NCBI RefSeq assembly: GCF_021917145.1
Contig: NC_061066.1
Coordinates: forward strand, 3,157,891 to 3,221,890
From: Hypomesus transpacificus
Lineage: Eukaryota; Chordata; Actinopteri; Osmeriformes; Osmeridae
Direction: 5' to 3'
DNA: 64,000 nucleotides
In this document: in pieces, positions 1 through 12,118 of the stretch
How the letters are laid out: every line of letters begins with the position of its first letter
Position numbering within the stretch: the stretch's first letter is position 1
Notes under the pieces: generated by a model
Database searches by the model: none
Seen by the model: the letters and a program-made list of their open reading frames with translations, nothing else
What the model was told of the DNA's origin: nothing
Made by a program: the position numbers and the translations under genes

Positions 1-691
1 CCTCTCCCCCCCCCCCCCCTGACCCCAACATTCGTTAATGCATCGACCATGTGGGCTCACTTACAGTAGCGGAGCAGCAGTGAGGCAAAGCATGTGGTTC
101 AATGCACACTGCCCTAGGCCCGGGTATCATTCATTAAACTCTCATTTCAATCCATAACGTTTCAGGAAGATGACTTTTCGGCAGTCGCACATTCTTTTCG
201 GGGGAAACGGGCAGGGGGTCTTCCTCAATGTCAGCTATATTGGAAATGTACCTTGGCGGCTTCACAAAGGCTGTGCTGTTCCGAGTCGGGGAGGTATTCA
301 AACGGCCAGCTCTTGCGCGTGGCCGTACCACAGTGGGACTGCTTGTTAGCGCGGACGAACCTGAGACAGGCAGGTCATGGCGAGGTCACACCCTCCTCTT
401 GAGTTCAAACAAAGTTCGGACAGCCATTAAGCCGCCGGTACGTGATGGGAACCCGAGCCCGCATGAAGACCCCCCCCCATCATCTCCTCCCTCCTCTCCC
501 ATCTCCCTCCTGCACCCCGTTTACAGAGAACCGTCACAGGGCCTTGCAAGAGACCAGGCTCTGTGTTTTACCATCGGCTCCCTATACCTGAATACATATA
601 TTCTACTGAACTGTGACTCTCGTTTAGCGCGCTAGCTTGTCTTGTTTGGAGTTAGTGTGTGTGTGTGTGTGTGTGGAGGGGGGACACCCAC
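1..691 (-). other. sbf1 intron sequence at the window edge, with one unexplained ORF
   Basis: This stretch lies 3' of the last visible sbf1 exon; I could not find the next expected DENN exon in it. It starts with a run of 14 C. A minus-strand open frame (331-134) encodes a basic, proline-rich 65-residue peptide ending LPETLWIEMRV. I do not recognise it and its possible splice sites are weak. Confidence 0.5.
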
Positions 692-1816
692 CAGTTCCTG
701 TGTCTCAGAGCGGAAGAAGGAGTTGACCCCGATGATGAAGGGGGTGGGGGTGCTCAGCACTTCCAGAAGCTTCCCTGGCAGGATGGGGACGTAGGTGAAG
801 CTGAAAAAAGCATGCGGGTGGGGGGGGGGGGGGAACAGGAAGTGGTCATCATCACCAGAGAGGGGATTGCTGGAGGAGTGACATGTTCCCCACACAGACA
901 CACGGTTACACACTTTTGTACCCTGCACACACAAGTAGTGATGGATCAGTGACTCCAACTGTGACTCGTGCAAGCTTGGGTAGCAACGCCTGGACACACA
1001 CACACACCTGTACTTGAGAGGGAACATGATAGCTAGCAGGCCTCGGCAGGCGTCTGTCAGCCGCTGGTAGCTGCTGGACAGGAACAGGATCTTGTGTTCC
1101 GTCAGAGCGGCACAGAACAGACACAGGACGTTCACTATACCTGGGGAGGAACACGGGAAAAACACGCACAGGCACGTTGATCGGGAACCCTGGAGAACGT
1201 CTCTGATCTTCTGGACATTGACATTATCAAACTCTTTTTCCAAGATAACAAGTGTTTGTTCTTCCATGGAAATGGCACAAAGACAGATTTGAGATGCTTC
1301 ATTGGCCAGTGGCAGCCGAAGGGGGATTGTGATTGGTCGTACCGAGCTGCCTGAAGAGCTGTGCCACGCTGCTCCCGCTGACGGGGAGGGACTCGTTGAT
1401 GGGCGTCTGGATGACCTGCCTGTCCCCCGCCCCCAGAGTTATTGTCCTCTACAGAGGGGGAGAGAAAGAGGCAGAGAGAGAGATAGTGAGGGGGTGGAGG
1501 GAGGGAGAAAGACAGGAAACGGAGGGGGGGGGGGTGAACACTTTCACTGGAAATTGGGTTTAACATATGTACTTTAACGCAATCAGAGAAGGGCGTCAGG
1601 GTTACGGGGAAGGTGGTCCAGAGGAAAGAGGTTGAGTCATGGAGGGCTTAGCCGGTACATGCCAATTACATGGGCCATTTCAGCAGGATGAAGTCCACAA
1701 AATCCATAGCAACCCCTATTGCATAGAGAGGTCTCAACCAGAGCACCATATCAATGGGCCTTTATGGCAGAAAAATGCCAAGGACATGCCAGGTTCTACA
1801 CACAGGCAGTGCTACG

Positions 1817-1847
<31 letters not shown>

Positions 1848-4800
1848 AGGGCAGAGATCAGGTTCAGAGTCACAGATCAGATAGATTTTTCAGGGCTTTT
1901 AGCTTTTGTGCGTGCGAGTGGGCCAAATATTTTATAGATCTGTTGTTTCACACAACTTTAATGATCCTCATTTTCAATTGAGCTGTTTTTTTTTTTGTAT
2001 CCACATTGCTGATGAAGAGCACAGTTAAACAAGTCAATGGCAGCGTGTTTAGTTTGACAGTGTTCAGCATCCATTGCATCCAGAAGAGAGATGTGTTTCC
2101 TAATCAGGGAGGTTATTCCATGGTAGTCTTGGCTGTGGAGAGATCAGAGGAACGTTGTGGAGCGTATACAGAGCTTGAGACAGGAAGCAGTGTCTGGGAA
2201 CTAGCCAATCACAGACAACCACGTTTAGAGCAGTTATGCCCCGCCCCTGAGCAGAACACAACCGGTATAGAGACACACCCCCGTGTCTCACTGCTACACG
2301 TGGAAGTCTCCAGAATTTCAAGTACTTTCAGACAGTTCAACACCATTTCTTTACTTTGCATTGACAATAGTTCTATTTTTTGTATTCATTTGACAGCTCA
2401 TTCGAAGGATTAGCTCAAATGTCAATTGTCATGGAAACTTGTCTGCCCATAGCAGCATTGTGGTCATCTGAAAGTGCTTCAAATCCAGCTGCCAAGCAGG
2501 CTGTCCCAGAGTATGAGCAGAGACAGGACAGGCTAGCGTTGGCGTCACATGCTCTCGCAGGCAGCAGCAGCAGAAGAGTTGTTCAGACACCACTACTGGG
2601 AGCCAACACCTGATCACTCACTATTCATCTGACCCTTAAGAGGGCCCTAGGTGGTCCTCAAGTACCCCCTGTCCTGCACGTTTTAGACGTTTTCCATGTT
2701 CCAACACACCTGATTCAAATTAGTGGGTTGTTAAGGGTTGGGAACCACTGCCCTAGGAATGCAGCCAGCCAATAACAAAATGGATGTTAGTGATTGGATC
2801 AGCTGTTGGTCACAGATTGAGCCTCATCAGAGCGTTTTGATTGGGTTCCCCCCTCCTCCCTGGCAGGAGAAGGGGCTGCGTCTGGATTGGTAGAGGAGGA
2901 CAGGGGGGTGGAGAAAGGGAGCGGATGGGATACAAGGAGAGAGGATTTCCGGTGCAGAACTAGGAGAGACAGGAACTGATTGGTTGGTAAGGAGAATATA
3001 GTCAGGGCGTACCGAACTCTCAGAACTCTCCTCCTGGCCCGGCTATACAAGCACCCCCCCAGATAAAGAGAGAGACAGAGAGAGAGAGAGAGACAAAGAG
3101 AGAGACCACAGCAGAACACACAGGTTAGACAACAATGGACCGAGGGAGCAGAGCTCAAACAAACAAAAAAAACTGACAAAACGACAGGACACTTGACAAC
3201 ACACGACAACACATATACACAGCAGCTAGACCGGCGTCTTGAACATGACCAAACAGGCGAGGACAACACCAGCTCCTCTACAGCACGACCGTATGGGAGC
3301 CCTGGAGATGCATCGACACGAGGCATGGCGGACGAGAGGAAGACACTGTCGGCATGGCAGCGGGGTTCGGGGTGGGTCGCATCACGCCACGACATCCTGG
3401 AGCTAGGCAAGGGAGTTCTTGACTGGGGCAACGTTGGCATTTGAATAAAGCGCACACCTATGGTAAGGACTTATTGTTTCTCAATGAATGTTTGATAGAA
3501 AAGGCTTGTCTGGAGAACAGCCAATGACAGCTCTTGGCAGCGTGACAGAGAGTGTCCTTGGGCCGTAATGCCCGCTGGTAAATGAGAGTCACAGTGGAGA
3601 CAACAGTATAGATTTACAACCATAATTCAACCACTCAAACCGACATGAGCTACGTGCACGTGCCAGCCACGCCGTCTTTACACTTGTATGCACTCAAAAC
3701 ATGTAGTTCAGCCTTGCGACGATTCTCTCAAACATAAGTGCATGCTCTCTCTTTCTCCCACCCACACTTGTGTGCGCACCATCAGATCGAGGCAGGTCAC
3801 ATTTCAGAGCCCATCTTTTACAGGCCAGGGTATCTGTGCTAAAGGTTGACTTGCGAGACAACAGTGGCCAGGTAGTCGGTGATAATAATGGGTTGCTGCG
3901 GAAGACTGCAGTGATCCAAGTTTGGTATGACAGCGGTTTGACGCCACATGATCGGGCAGGGGCCTAACGTCTGACACCTCCCTGGTGCAGTGACCTCAGA
4001 GAAAAGTCTAGAACCAGCCTCACACATCTGTTCACATGGACACTCCTATTCAACCGTAAATGAAGAACTATCTACACTCCATCACCGAAAGGCTGAAAGT
4101 GTGTGTATGTGTGCAAGATTTTTGGTTTTGTTTGTCTAAGATGTGTGTGTGTCAAAGTGTACTGTGTGGTGCAGTGTGTCTGGGCCTTTGTGCGTTAATG
4201 CTGATTAGTCCCGTGTCTCTCTTTCAGACAGGGCAGCCAGCTAGGAGGCCATCTGCTGCTCCATATGGTTCCCCAGCACTGGAGCGCACAACAACACAGT
4301 GTGTGTGTGTGTGTGTGTGCGTATGTGTTTGTGTGTGTGTGTGTGTGTGATTACAGTGATGTCATTTGATCCACTCCAAACTTCAGGAAACAAACAAATC
4401 AAAGGCAAATCATTTCAGTAATTTGTAAAAGGGTCAAAAGATCATTAACCCCAAAAGATTGATTAAGAAAGAGTATATATTGACGCAACTGTAGACTGTA
4501 AAGCCCAGTAAAGCAGTACAATCAATGAATTTGATTTGTGCAACAAAAACAAAAAATAAGACAATTAAAAAGGTTGATTGGTGTGACAAATCCCATTAAT
4601 CACCATGATTTGGAGTTTCAGCAACATAAGTAAAAAATAAATGAAAATAACATTCAAATTGAAAGTGCACCGCATGGGCTGATTGGTAGAAGCTTCCAGA
4701 GTGAGGGTGTTACCTGGAGACAGCCCAGCAGCCAGTCACAGGCTAGGGCATGAGGAAGTGAGTCTAAACTACACACTGGAGACCCACTGTTCTGGAATAC

Positions 4801-7458
4801 AGAAACCAATACGCAGAACAGGGGGATCCATTTACATGTAACACAAGGGATGGGATATGTAGGACAAAACATTGTTACAGCAACATGGCGTTATACTGCC
4901 CAAACACACGATCACTATCCAGTGGTGTGCCTTTGTGGATAATTGAGAGCAGGTGACCTGATTTTGAGGGCAAACTGCACACACAGGAGTATTCAGGTTT
5001 GAGCTCTGGTGCTGTACAGTAGATGTTTGTGGGTCAGAGGACATGGCTACGGTTGTTTTCAATCCCCAACAGGGATTTAATCCTTAAAAATACAGCATTA
5101 TAAGATTTAGCTTACTGCTCAGCAACTGTTGGAAAATATGTTTGGAATCCAAACACACATACATGTGTGTACTCATTTACATACCGACATTCGTTATCTA
5201 ATCAGAACGAAGAGAGAACCCAGTTTACAATACACTTCCACTTCATTTGGACCAGGCTGGCTAAGCTAACATGCTAGCTGCCAGCTAACATGTTAGAACA
5301 CACTGGCATGCTAACCGCCTTGGAAACGAGATGAACCGTCCACCACAGTTGTGTGTGGTGGTGTGTGCGCGTGGTGGGGGTGCGGCTTGTGTGGAGTGGA
5401 GTGTGTGGAGTGTGTGGTGTGTGTGCGCGTGGTGGAGTGTGTGGGGTGTGTGGGGTGGAGTGTGTGGGGTGTGTGGGTGGAGTGTGTGGGGTGTGTGGGG
5501 TGGAGTGTGTGGAGTGTGTGGAGTGTGTGGGGTGGGGTGTGTGGGGTGTGTGGGGTGTGTGGGGTGTGTGGGGTGTGTGGGGTGTGTGGGGTGTGTGGGG
5601 TGTGTGGGGTGGTGGAGTGTGTCCTGTACCTGGGAGCCTCCAGCGATGGGGATGACACACGTGAGCAGGTTCCCGATCACCGTTTCCAAGGGGACCTTGA
5701 GGCTGTCCGCGTGCACGGTGTAGATCAGGCCCAGGCAGTTCTGAACAGGACACGCGCACAGTCAAGGAACAAGCACCCCTCCCTGGGGTCTACATGGCAT
5801 CTGCAAACCTTCCCTCCCCCCCCTATGTGGTGTGTGTGTGTGTGTCCTACCCTGAAGACTTCGGTGTGGTCTAGGCGGGACACCAGGACCAGGCTCTTGG
5901 GGGCGAAGACCTGGGCTGGCTGAAGCACTCCTGGCACTTCATCCTCGTCTGCCTCGCTGGCTTCAGCCTTCTGCAACTACACATCACAGACACACGCGCA
6001 CACACACTTTCTTCAACTTATGTATCAACAAAGATGACATTCGTAGGCCACTTTCAACTGATCTATTGACTATGAGTCGGACATGTTTGTTTTTGTATCA
6101 TTAAGGCAAAGCAGAAGAGAAGCAGCCTATCAAGTCCTGTGAGGCCCAGAGGCTGGGGGGGGGTTGATGGGGTGGCCTTTCCTCACCTGAGGGTTGTCCA
6201 GGCCCTCCCAGAAGGTGAAACAGGCACAGTAGTGACGCTCCGAGTTGATGTCAGTCAGAACGGATACAAAGAACGACGGGGGCAGCCTCTCTGGAACCAA
6301 CTCCCATCCATTAGGCTGACAGAACTGGAGGAAAGGAGAGGGAGAGGGAGAAGGAGAGGGAGAGGGGTGATGTGACAAGAGGTGAGTAGAAGGAACAGTT
6401 GAGGGAGGTGTGAAAAGAGACAAAAGAACATCCAGGCTTGGTGTGACATCACGGGGTGGTATGTGTCACATGCTCTAACTGCACTCTGGGTGACTCACCT
6501 CTGATCTAGACCCTGCTCTGTCATTTACCCGTCACAGTGGAAAAACACAAACAGCCTCAGAAAAGTTTTCCACGTCTACTCATGTACATAAAACGCAAAA
6601 ATATTGAAAGTTAAATATTAACGGCAAACTCAATTCCTAATCGAGTAATCGCTCACTAAGTGGTGTCAAAGTGTGTGTGAATGTTAATATTAACATTACA
6701 CTTCATTCTGAGACAAGTGGGGTATTCATTAACCAATCCTGTATGAATCCTGATATCTGAATTGTGTGTATGAGTGTGTGTGAGTGTGTGCTACTCACCA
6801 GCTCTATGCCTTGTGGGAAGGGATTGTCCTCCCAGTCTTTTTCAGGGAAGCGCTGGAGAATGCGACCCTGACCCTCACTGCCCCCTGGAGAAAAAGCAGA
6901 AGAGAAAAAGGAGGAAGAGTAAGGGGGGGGGGGGGGAGAGGGAGAAACATGTTCAGGGCCAGGTTGGGTCAAAGATGTGACTTTTCTACTTTATAACTCT
7001 GTATGTCTTGTATGTGTTGGGAATATATGTGTGTTACCCCTGTATGTCGCAAGCATTGCATTGTTTTGCACGTGTATTAACATGTGATTCAACCCTGTGT
7101 TGTACCTCACGTACAGGCTTGTGTATGTTTGGTATTCAGTCTTTACTCTTGTATTTGTAATTCGCATATTTAGTATTTGTAACCTGTTGTTTATTCTTAT
7201 ATCCTATTTCCTCTTCTTGCCTGCTGTAACTTATTCTTGCCGATCAATACCTACTACTATATCATTCGTAACTTAGTATCAACATACTGCAAACATTCAC
7301 TCAAAGGTCAACCCCTCAACAGGGTGTTAACCAAGAGTGAACTCCCAGTGATGAGGTGTTCTCTAAAACACAGCCATCTCTGGCCCCCTGCCTCCCTCCA
7401 GACAGACACAGGCAGGCAGGCAGACAGACAGACAGACAGACAGGCATACAGGCAGACT

Positions 7459-7526
<68 letters not shown>

Positions 7527-7533
7527 GTCAGAC

Positions 7534-7578
<45 letters not shown>

Positions 7579-10500
7579 GCTGGCTAACAAGGACGTTCCC
7601 TATGCTGCTCATCATAACTCAGCCACAATGGCCTGCTTATATAACCGGACACAATTTGGAAGCTTTTCCTGCTTTCCAGCCTGCTTGGAAGCAATGCTCG
7701 CACACAGACCAGGCCTCTGTCATGTCACTGGGCTGGAGCAGATCTGAGCCTGACACAGCTGCACCCTTGGAGGGGTGGAGGGCTGGAGGAGCAGACCGCC
7801 AAGTTTGGTCTGAAAGCTCCATCTGAGAAAGGAGCCGAGCGGCTTTTATCCGAAGGACAAATAAACGAGCGCCCCACGAGCGGCGCAGTCACAAACACGC
7901 AAACAGAAAGTAGGGCAGCTCCCAAAACTACAGGGAGGGGGGGGGGGGGGGATCAACTTGTGTCCCTCCCTTCTCTTCCCACATCCCTCCTTTTGCTCCC
8001 GCCCATCCACCCACCCACCCACCCACCAACCCTCCCTTCTCTTTCCTCTCTCCCTCTCTTCCACTATCCCTCTTTCTCCCTCTCTTTCTCGTGAGAAGAA
8101 TCCCATCTCGCTGGTCACTCAAGGCTCTCTTCATCCGACCAGCTGGGTTTCATTCCTGGCCACTTGAAACAGCTCCGGTGTCAAACACTGATGACGAGCG
8201 CCAGTAAAACACCGGAGCAGGAATGCTACTGTGCGTATTACACTTACTGGGACTCATCCCATAATTTACCCCAGCTCTCACCATGGAACCAAGCCCCACT
8301 GGTGTTGAACACACACTGACACATGTATGACAACATGTATTGAAGTGAAAACCTGACACGTGCTTGTTTAGAAGGTCAGGAGGAGAGCCAAGCCTGAGAC
8401 TGAAGTTGTGGTTTCCCAGAATGCACCCCAGAGAGGACCTGAGTCCCCTGACCCCAAACAGGGAAGTGGGTGTCATTTCTAAACGGTCTGCATCTGTGAG
8501 CTCCAGCACGTAACATAGGTGTGTGTTTCTGAAAGTGTATTTATTTGTATTCATTCTTTAAGGAGATGCACTGTATTTTGGTGAATAAGAGGAGCTATTT
8601 TATTTTGAATCACATATTTGGAAATTAGCAGGAATTAGCACAATGTGGATGTCAAAGCAGTTATAATAACCTTATGTTACAATAACATTTGTTTTGGTTA
8701 AAATCAACAAATAATCATGATAATTAAACGTGATCTCAATATTGATCAAAATAATCGGGATTATCATTTTGGCCATAATCGTGAAGACTTGGTTCAAAGG
8801 TTTCAAATTGTTGTCCTTCTGGTGCCAAAGCATTACTCTGTGTGTGTGCGTGTGTTTGCATGTGTACATAAGCACGTAGGAGGCTTAAAAGGCTAGTCGA
8901 AAAAACGAGTCAGGTGAACATAGAATAGCAGGCAACGCTGAAAGTCGGTGAGACACACCTGTGTTGTGTCTCCACACGTGACTCTGCTCATGTTCCCTCC
9001 TGTGTTTGCACTGCACTGACTCAAGATCCCAGCGCCCAGTCACCAGGCCATCCAACCTCACCTGCTCAGTCACCAGGCCATCCAACCTCACCTGCCCCAG
9101 TCACCAGGCCATGCAACCTCACCTGCCCAGGCCCCAGTCACCAGACCATCCAACCTCACCTGCTCAGGCCCCATACACCAGGCCATCCAACCTCACCTGC
9201 TCAGTCATCAGGCCATCCAACCTCACCTGCTCAGTCACCAGGCCATCCAACCTCACCTGCTCAGGCCCCAGTCACCAGGCCATCCAACCTCACCTGCTCA
9301 GTCACCAGTCACCAGGCCATCCAACCTCACCTGCTCAGTCACCAGTCACCAGGCCATCCAACCTCACCTGCTCAGTCACCAGTCACCAGGCCATCCAACC
9401 TCACCTGCTCAGTCACCAGTCACCACACCATCCAACCTCACATGCCCAGGCCCCAGTCACCAGACCATCCAAGCTCACCTGCCACCCCCAAACAACCATG
9501 GGTGTACAACAGCATGGTGTTCATCAAATTACAATTCATACCATAAATAGATCAGTCACGCAAATAAGGAAGTACAAAGAAAATACACACTGACACAAAT
9601 ATACACAAATTCACCCCCACTCAAAGCAGAAGCTGTCTGGAACAGGGCTGATGTATCCATGTTATCAGTGTGTCATTGGGCTGGGTGGAGATAAGCCTGC
9701 TGCTGTACAGGATACATAGCCAGCCAGCAGGGCAGAAGAGACATAGCCCTGGATCCTGATACCAGCAAAAGAGTCTGCTTGAGACACACATACACACACA
9801 CACACACAAGCGCTTGCATGCATGCACACACACACTCACAAGGCCAAAGTGCACACACACTGTCACGATCTAGCCATCAGAGAGCGTTCCTCTGCTCTCC
9901 ATCCTTCCTGCCACCTCTGTCTCTCCGACACCACCATGATCCAGATGGGGACCTCGGCGCTAGCTGTGAGAGCCAGCCTGCCCGGGCACAGTGACCGGGC
10001 CTGCCGTTCTAGAAGAGTTTCCGGATATTTCTGTGGCTGACTCAGCCATACAGAACTAACAGCCTCTTAGGAAGTACAGTCCATTAATAAATACACACGA
10101 GCAAGGACATGCACACGCAAGCGGCACATCCTTGCACACACACACACACACACAGTTGAGCGCTGGGATGCTCTTAGTGTTTTAGAGGTGATGCTAATGG
10201 CTCCCAGTGTGCTGGCTCTGTGGGGGATTGGGCTGCTTTCAAACCCTGAAACGCTACCCCCAGCATCTGCGTCATGCCTACCTACAGCAGGAGGGGGTTT
10301 TCACACGGGCATCAAACACAACAGTAAGTACGCTAGGCCTCCTTTTAGCCATTAGCTCCACACGCTAACACAGCAGATATGCCTGAAGGGGCAGTGCCAA
10401 CAAACATGCCATCCTCGGGGATACAGATGAGTGTCTTTCATGATGTGTTATTCAGCAGACCATTACTGAGATGTTACATCAGAAAGCGCTTGCCTAATGC

Positions 10501-11958
10501 CCCCCCCCCACCCAAATCACCCCCCCCCTCTTACCCCCCCCCCCCCCCCCCCTACCCCACAAAAGGTCTGTGCTATATCTAGAAGTGTACCATCGTGCTC
10601 CACCAGGACAGACTGCTTCTGATGCCTGGGACAGTGTTTACGCTATGTTGATTTTGCCGTGGCGGCCCCCTACATTTCTGCCGCCACGGTATCAGAAATA
10701 GGGCTGTGCAAAAATTATAGGCCGTCTATCAGCCGTGATTGTTAGAGTGCATGTCGGAGAATAGCACCGACACGCGCTTCACAGCCCAGTTGAGATTGCG
10801 TGTTTGCGTTCTTGAGAACTATAAGTCGTATAACTTATGTTGTCAGATCATTTAAGCCTGTTATTGTATTCATCTATAGTTCTTGCAAATTTACATAAAG
10901 TTAACTGGTAAGTTGTTACGTCAATTATTAATTGGCAGCATTATAGCCATTTAGACCATACTTGAGTGGAAGGTGTCTTTAAGTAGCCTAGTCTTATTGC
11001 TTTAGGGGAAATAGGACGAAAATATGTCAAATATTACATTAGCTATTAGACTATTACATTAACCTGGGGAGGGGGGGGGGGGGGGGGTTCGGAGCAGGAC
11101 CTGCCCCCACTGCTAAAAAAAGATCCTGGAGGAAACACTGCTGGGAGACATGCCTGGGCTCTGGCCCAGGGAGCTGGTGAAGGTTCACAAAGGTCTGGGC
11201 TGACATTGTGGCCGTCCAAGATAAAGTTTTTTTGCAGTGTGGGGACAGGTCTGTCCGAACACCCCCCCCCCCCCAAAAAAAAGAATCGACATAACAGAAA
11301 CACTGTCTCCTCACTGACAATCACATGTTCGAAAACCCCCCAAGTACTATAATAGGCCGGCTGCTTTATGATCGGTACGTCCCCGAATCACCCGCGTCAA
11401 ATGAAACCTGACGGAGGTGAACTGAAACCGTGTGATGAACTTGGGCGGCGGCCATTTTGGGGCTGCAGTCAGGAGCGCGTACGAGTCCTGTGGTACGAGA
11501 GATGCTCTACCCACAGGAGGAGGAAGCTAGAATCTCCTGACAGAGACGGCCTACACCAGCCACCTGACACGTCTGGTGTGTCTGTCTGAACCCGTGCTAA
11601 TGAGGTGCTTCTTCAGCTGTTTGAAGTCAATAAAGAACTATGTAGCGGTGATATCGACCACAGCCACCGCCACACACACACCAGTGTCGCACTCAGGCCA
11701 CAGTTTTCAACTGTGTATGGCGTAGATCCCCGGTAGTAGATAGATTATAAGCCACTATCCCAGGGTGTAACTACAAGGCTAGAGGAAACACTGTAATGGC
11801 TGTGGGTCAGGTGGGTTCGGTGAGCAGGTTATTGGAGACCCAGCTGAGTGAGCTGAAACAGACAGGGACAGAATGGTCTGGGATATGGGAAGAGGGCTAC
11901 AGCACAGAGGCAGGAAGAGAGAGGAGTCCAAATGAAAACAAGAATAGTGCGAAAGACG

Positions 11959-12053
<95 letters not shown>

Positions 12054-12055
12054 GA

Positions 12056-12118
<63 letters not shown>

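Larger units (their letters stand above)
1449..5629 (-). other. sbf1 intron between coding exons 5 and 6
   Basis: A 4.2 kb intron with a good acceptor (TGTAG at 1449-1453, minus sense) and donor GTACAGG at 5629. It contains GT runs at 1819-1845 and 4299-4349, the repeat fragment at 2640-2757 and a dense minisatellite at its 5' end. I see no further coding exon in it. Confidence 0.7.

Noticed and set aside
5274..5923. Long overlapping open frames on both strands (up to 190 codons)
   Set aside because: They run through the GTGTGGGGT minisatellite, whose composition lacks stop codons in most frames. Only 5630-5740 and 5851-5976 are real sbf1 exons.
7237..7615. Open frames encoding periodic TDRQ or CLSV peptides
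   Set aside because: Produced by the ACAG tetranucleotide repeat; no homology or splice structure.
9006..9593. CRISPR-like repeat array and 195-codon frame
   Set aside because: The units are a eukaryotic minisatellite with variable linkers, without uniform spacers or cas genes, in an intron of a vertebrate gene.
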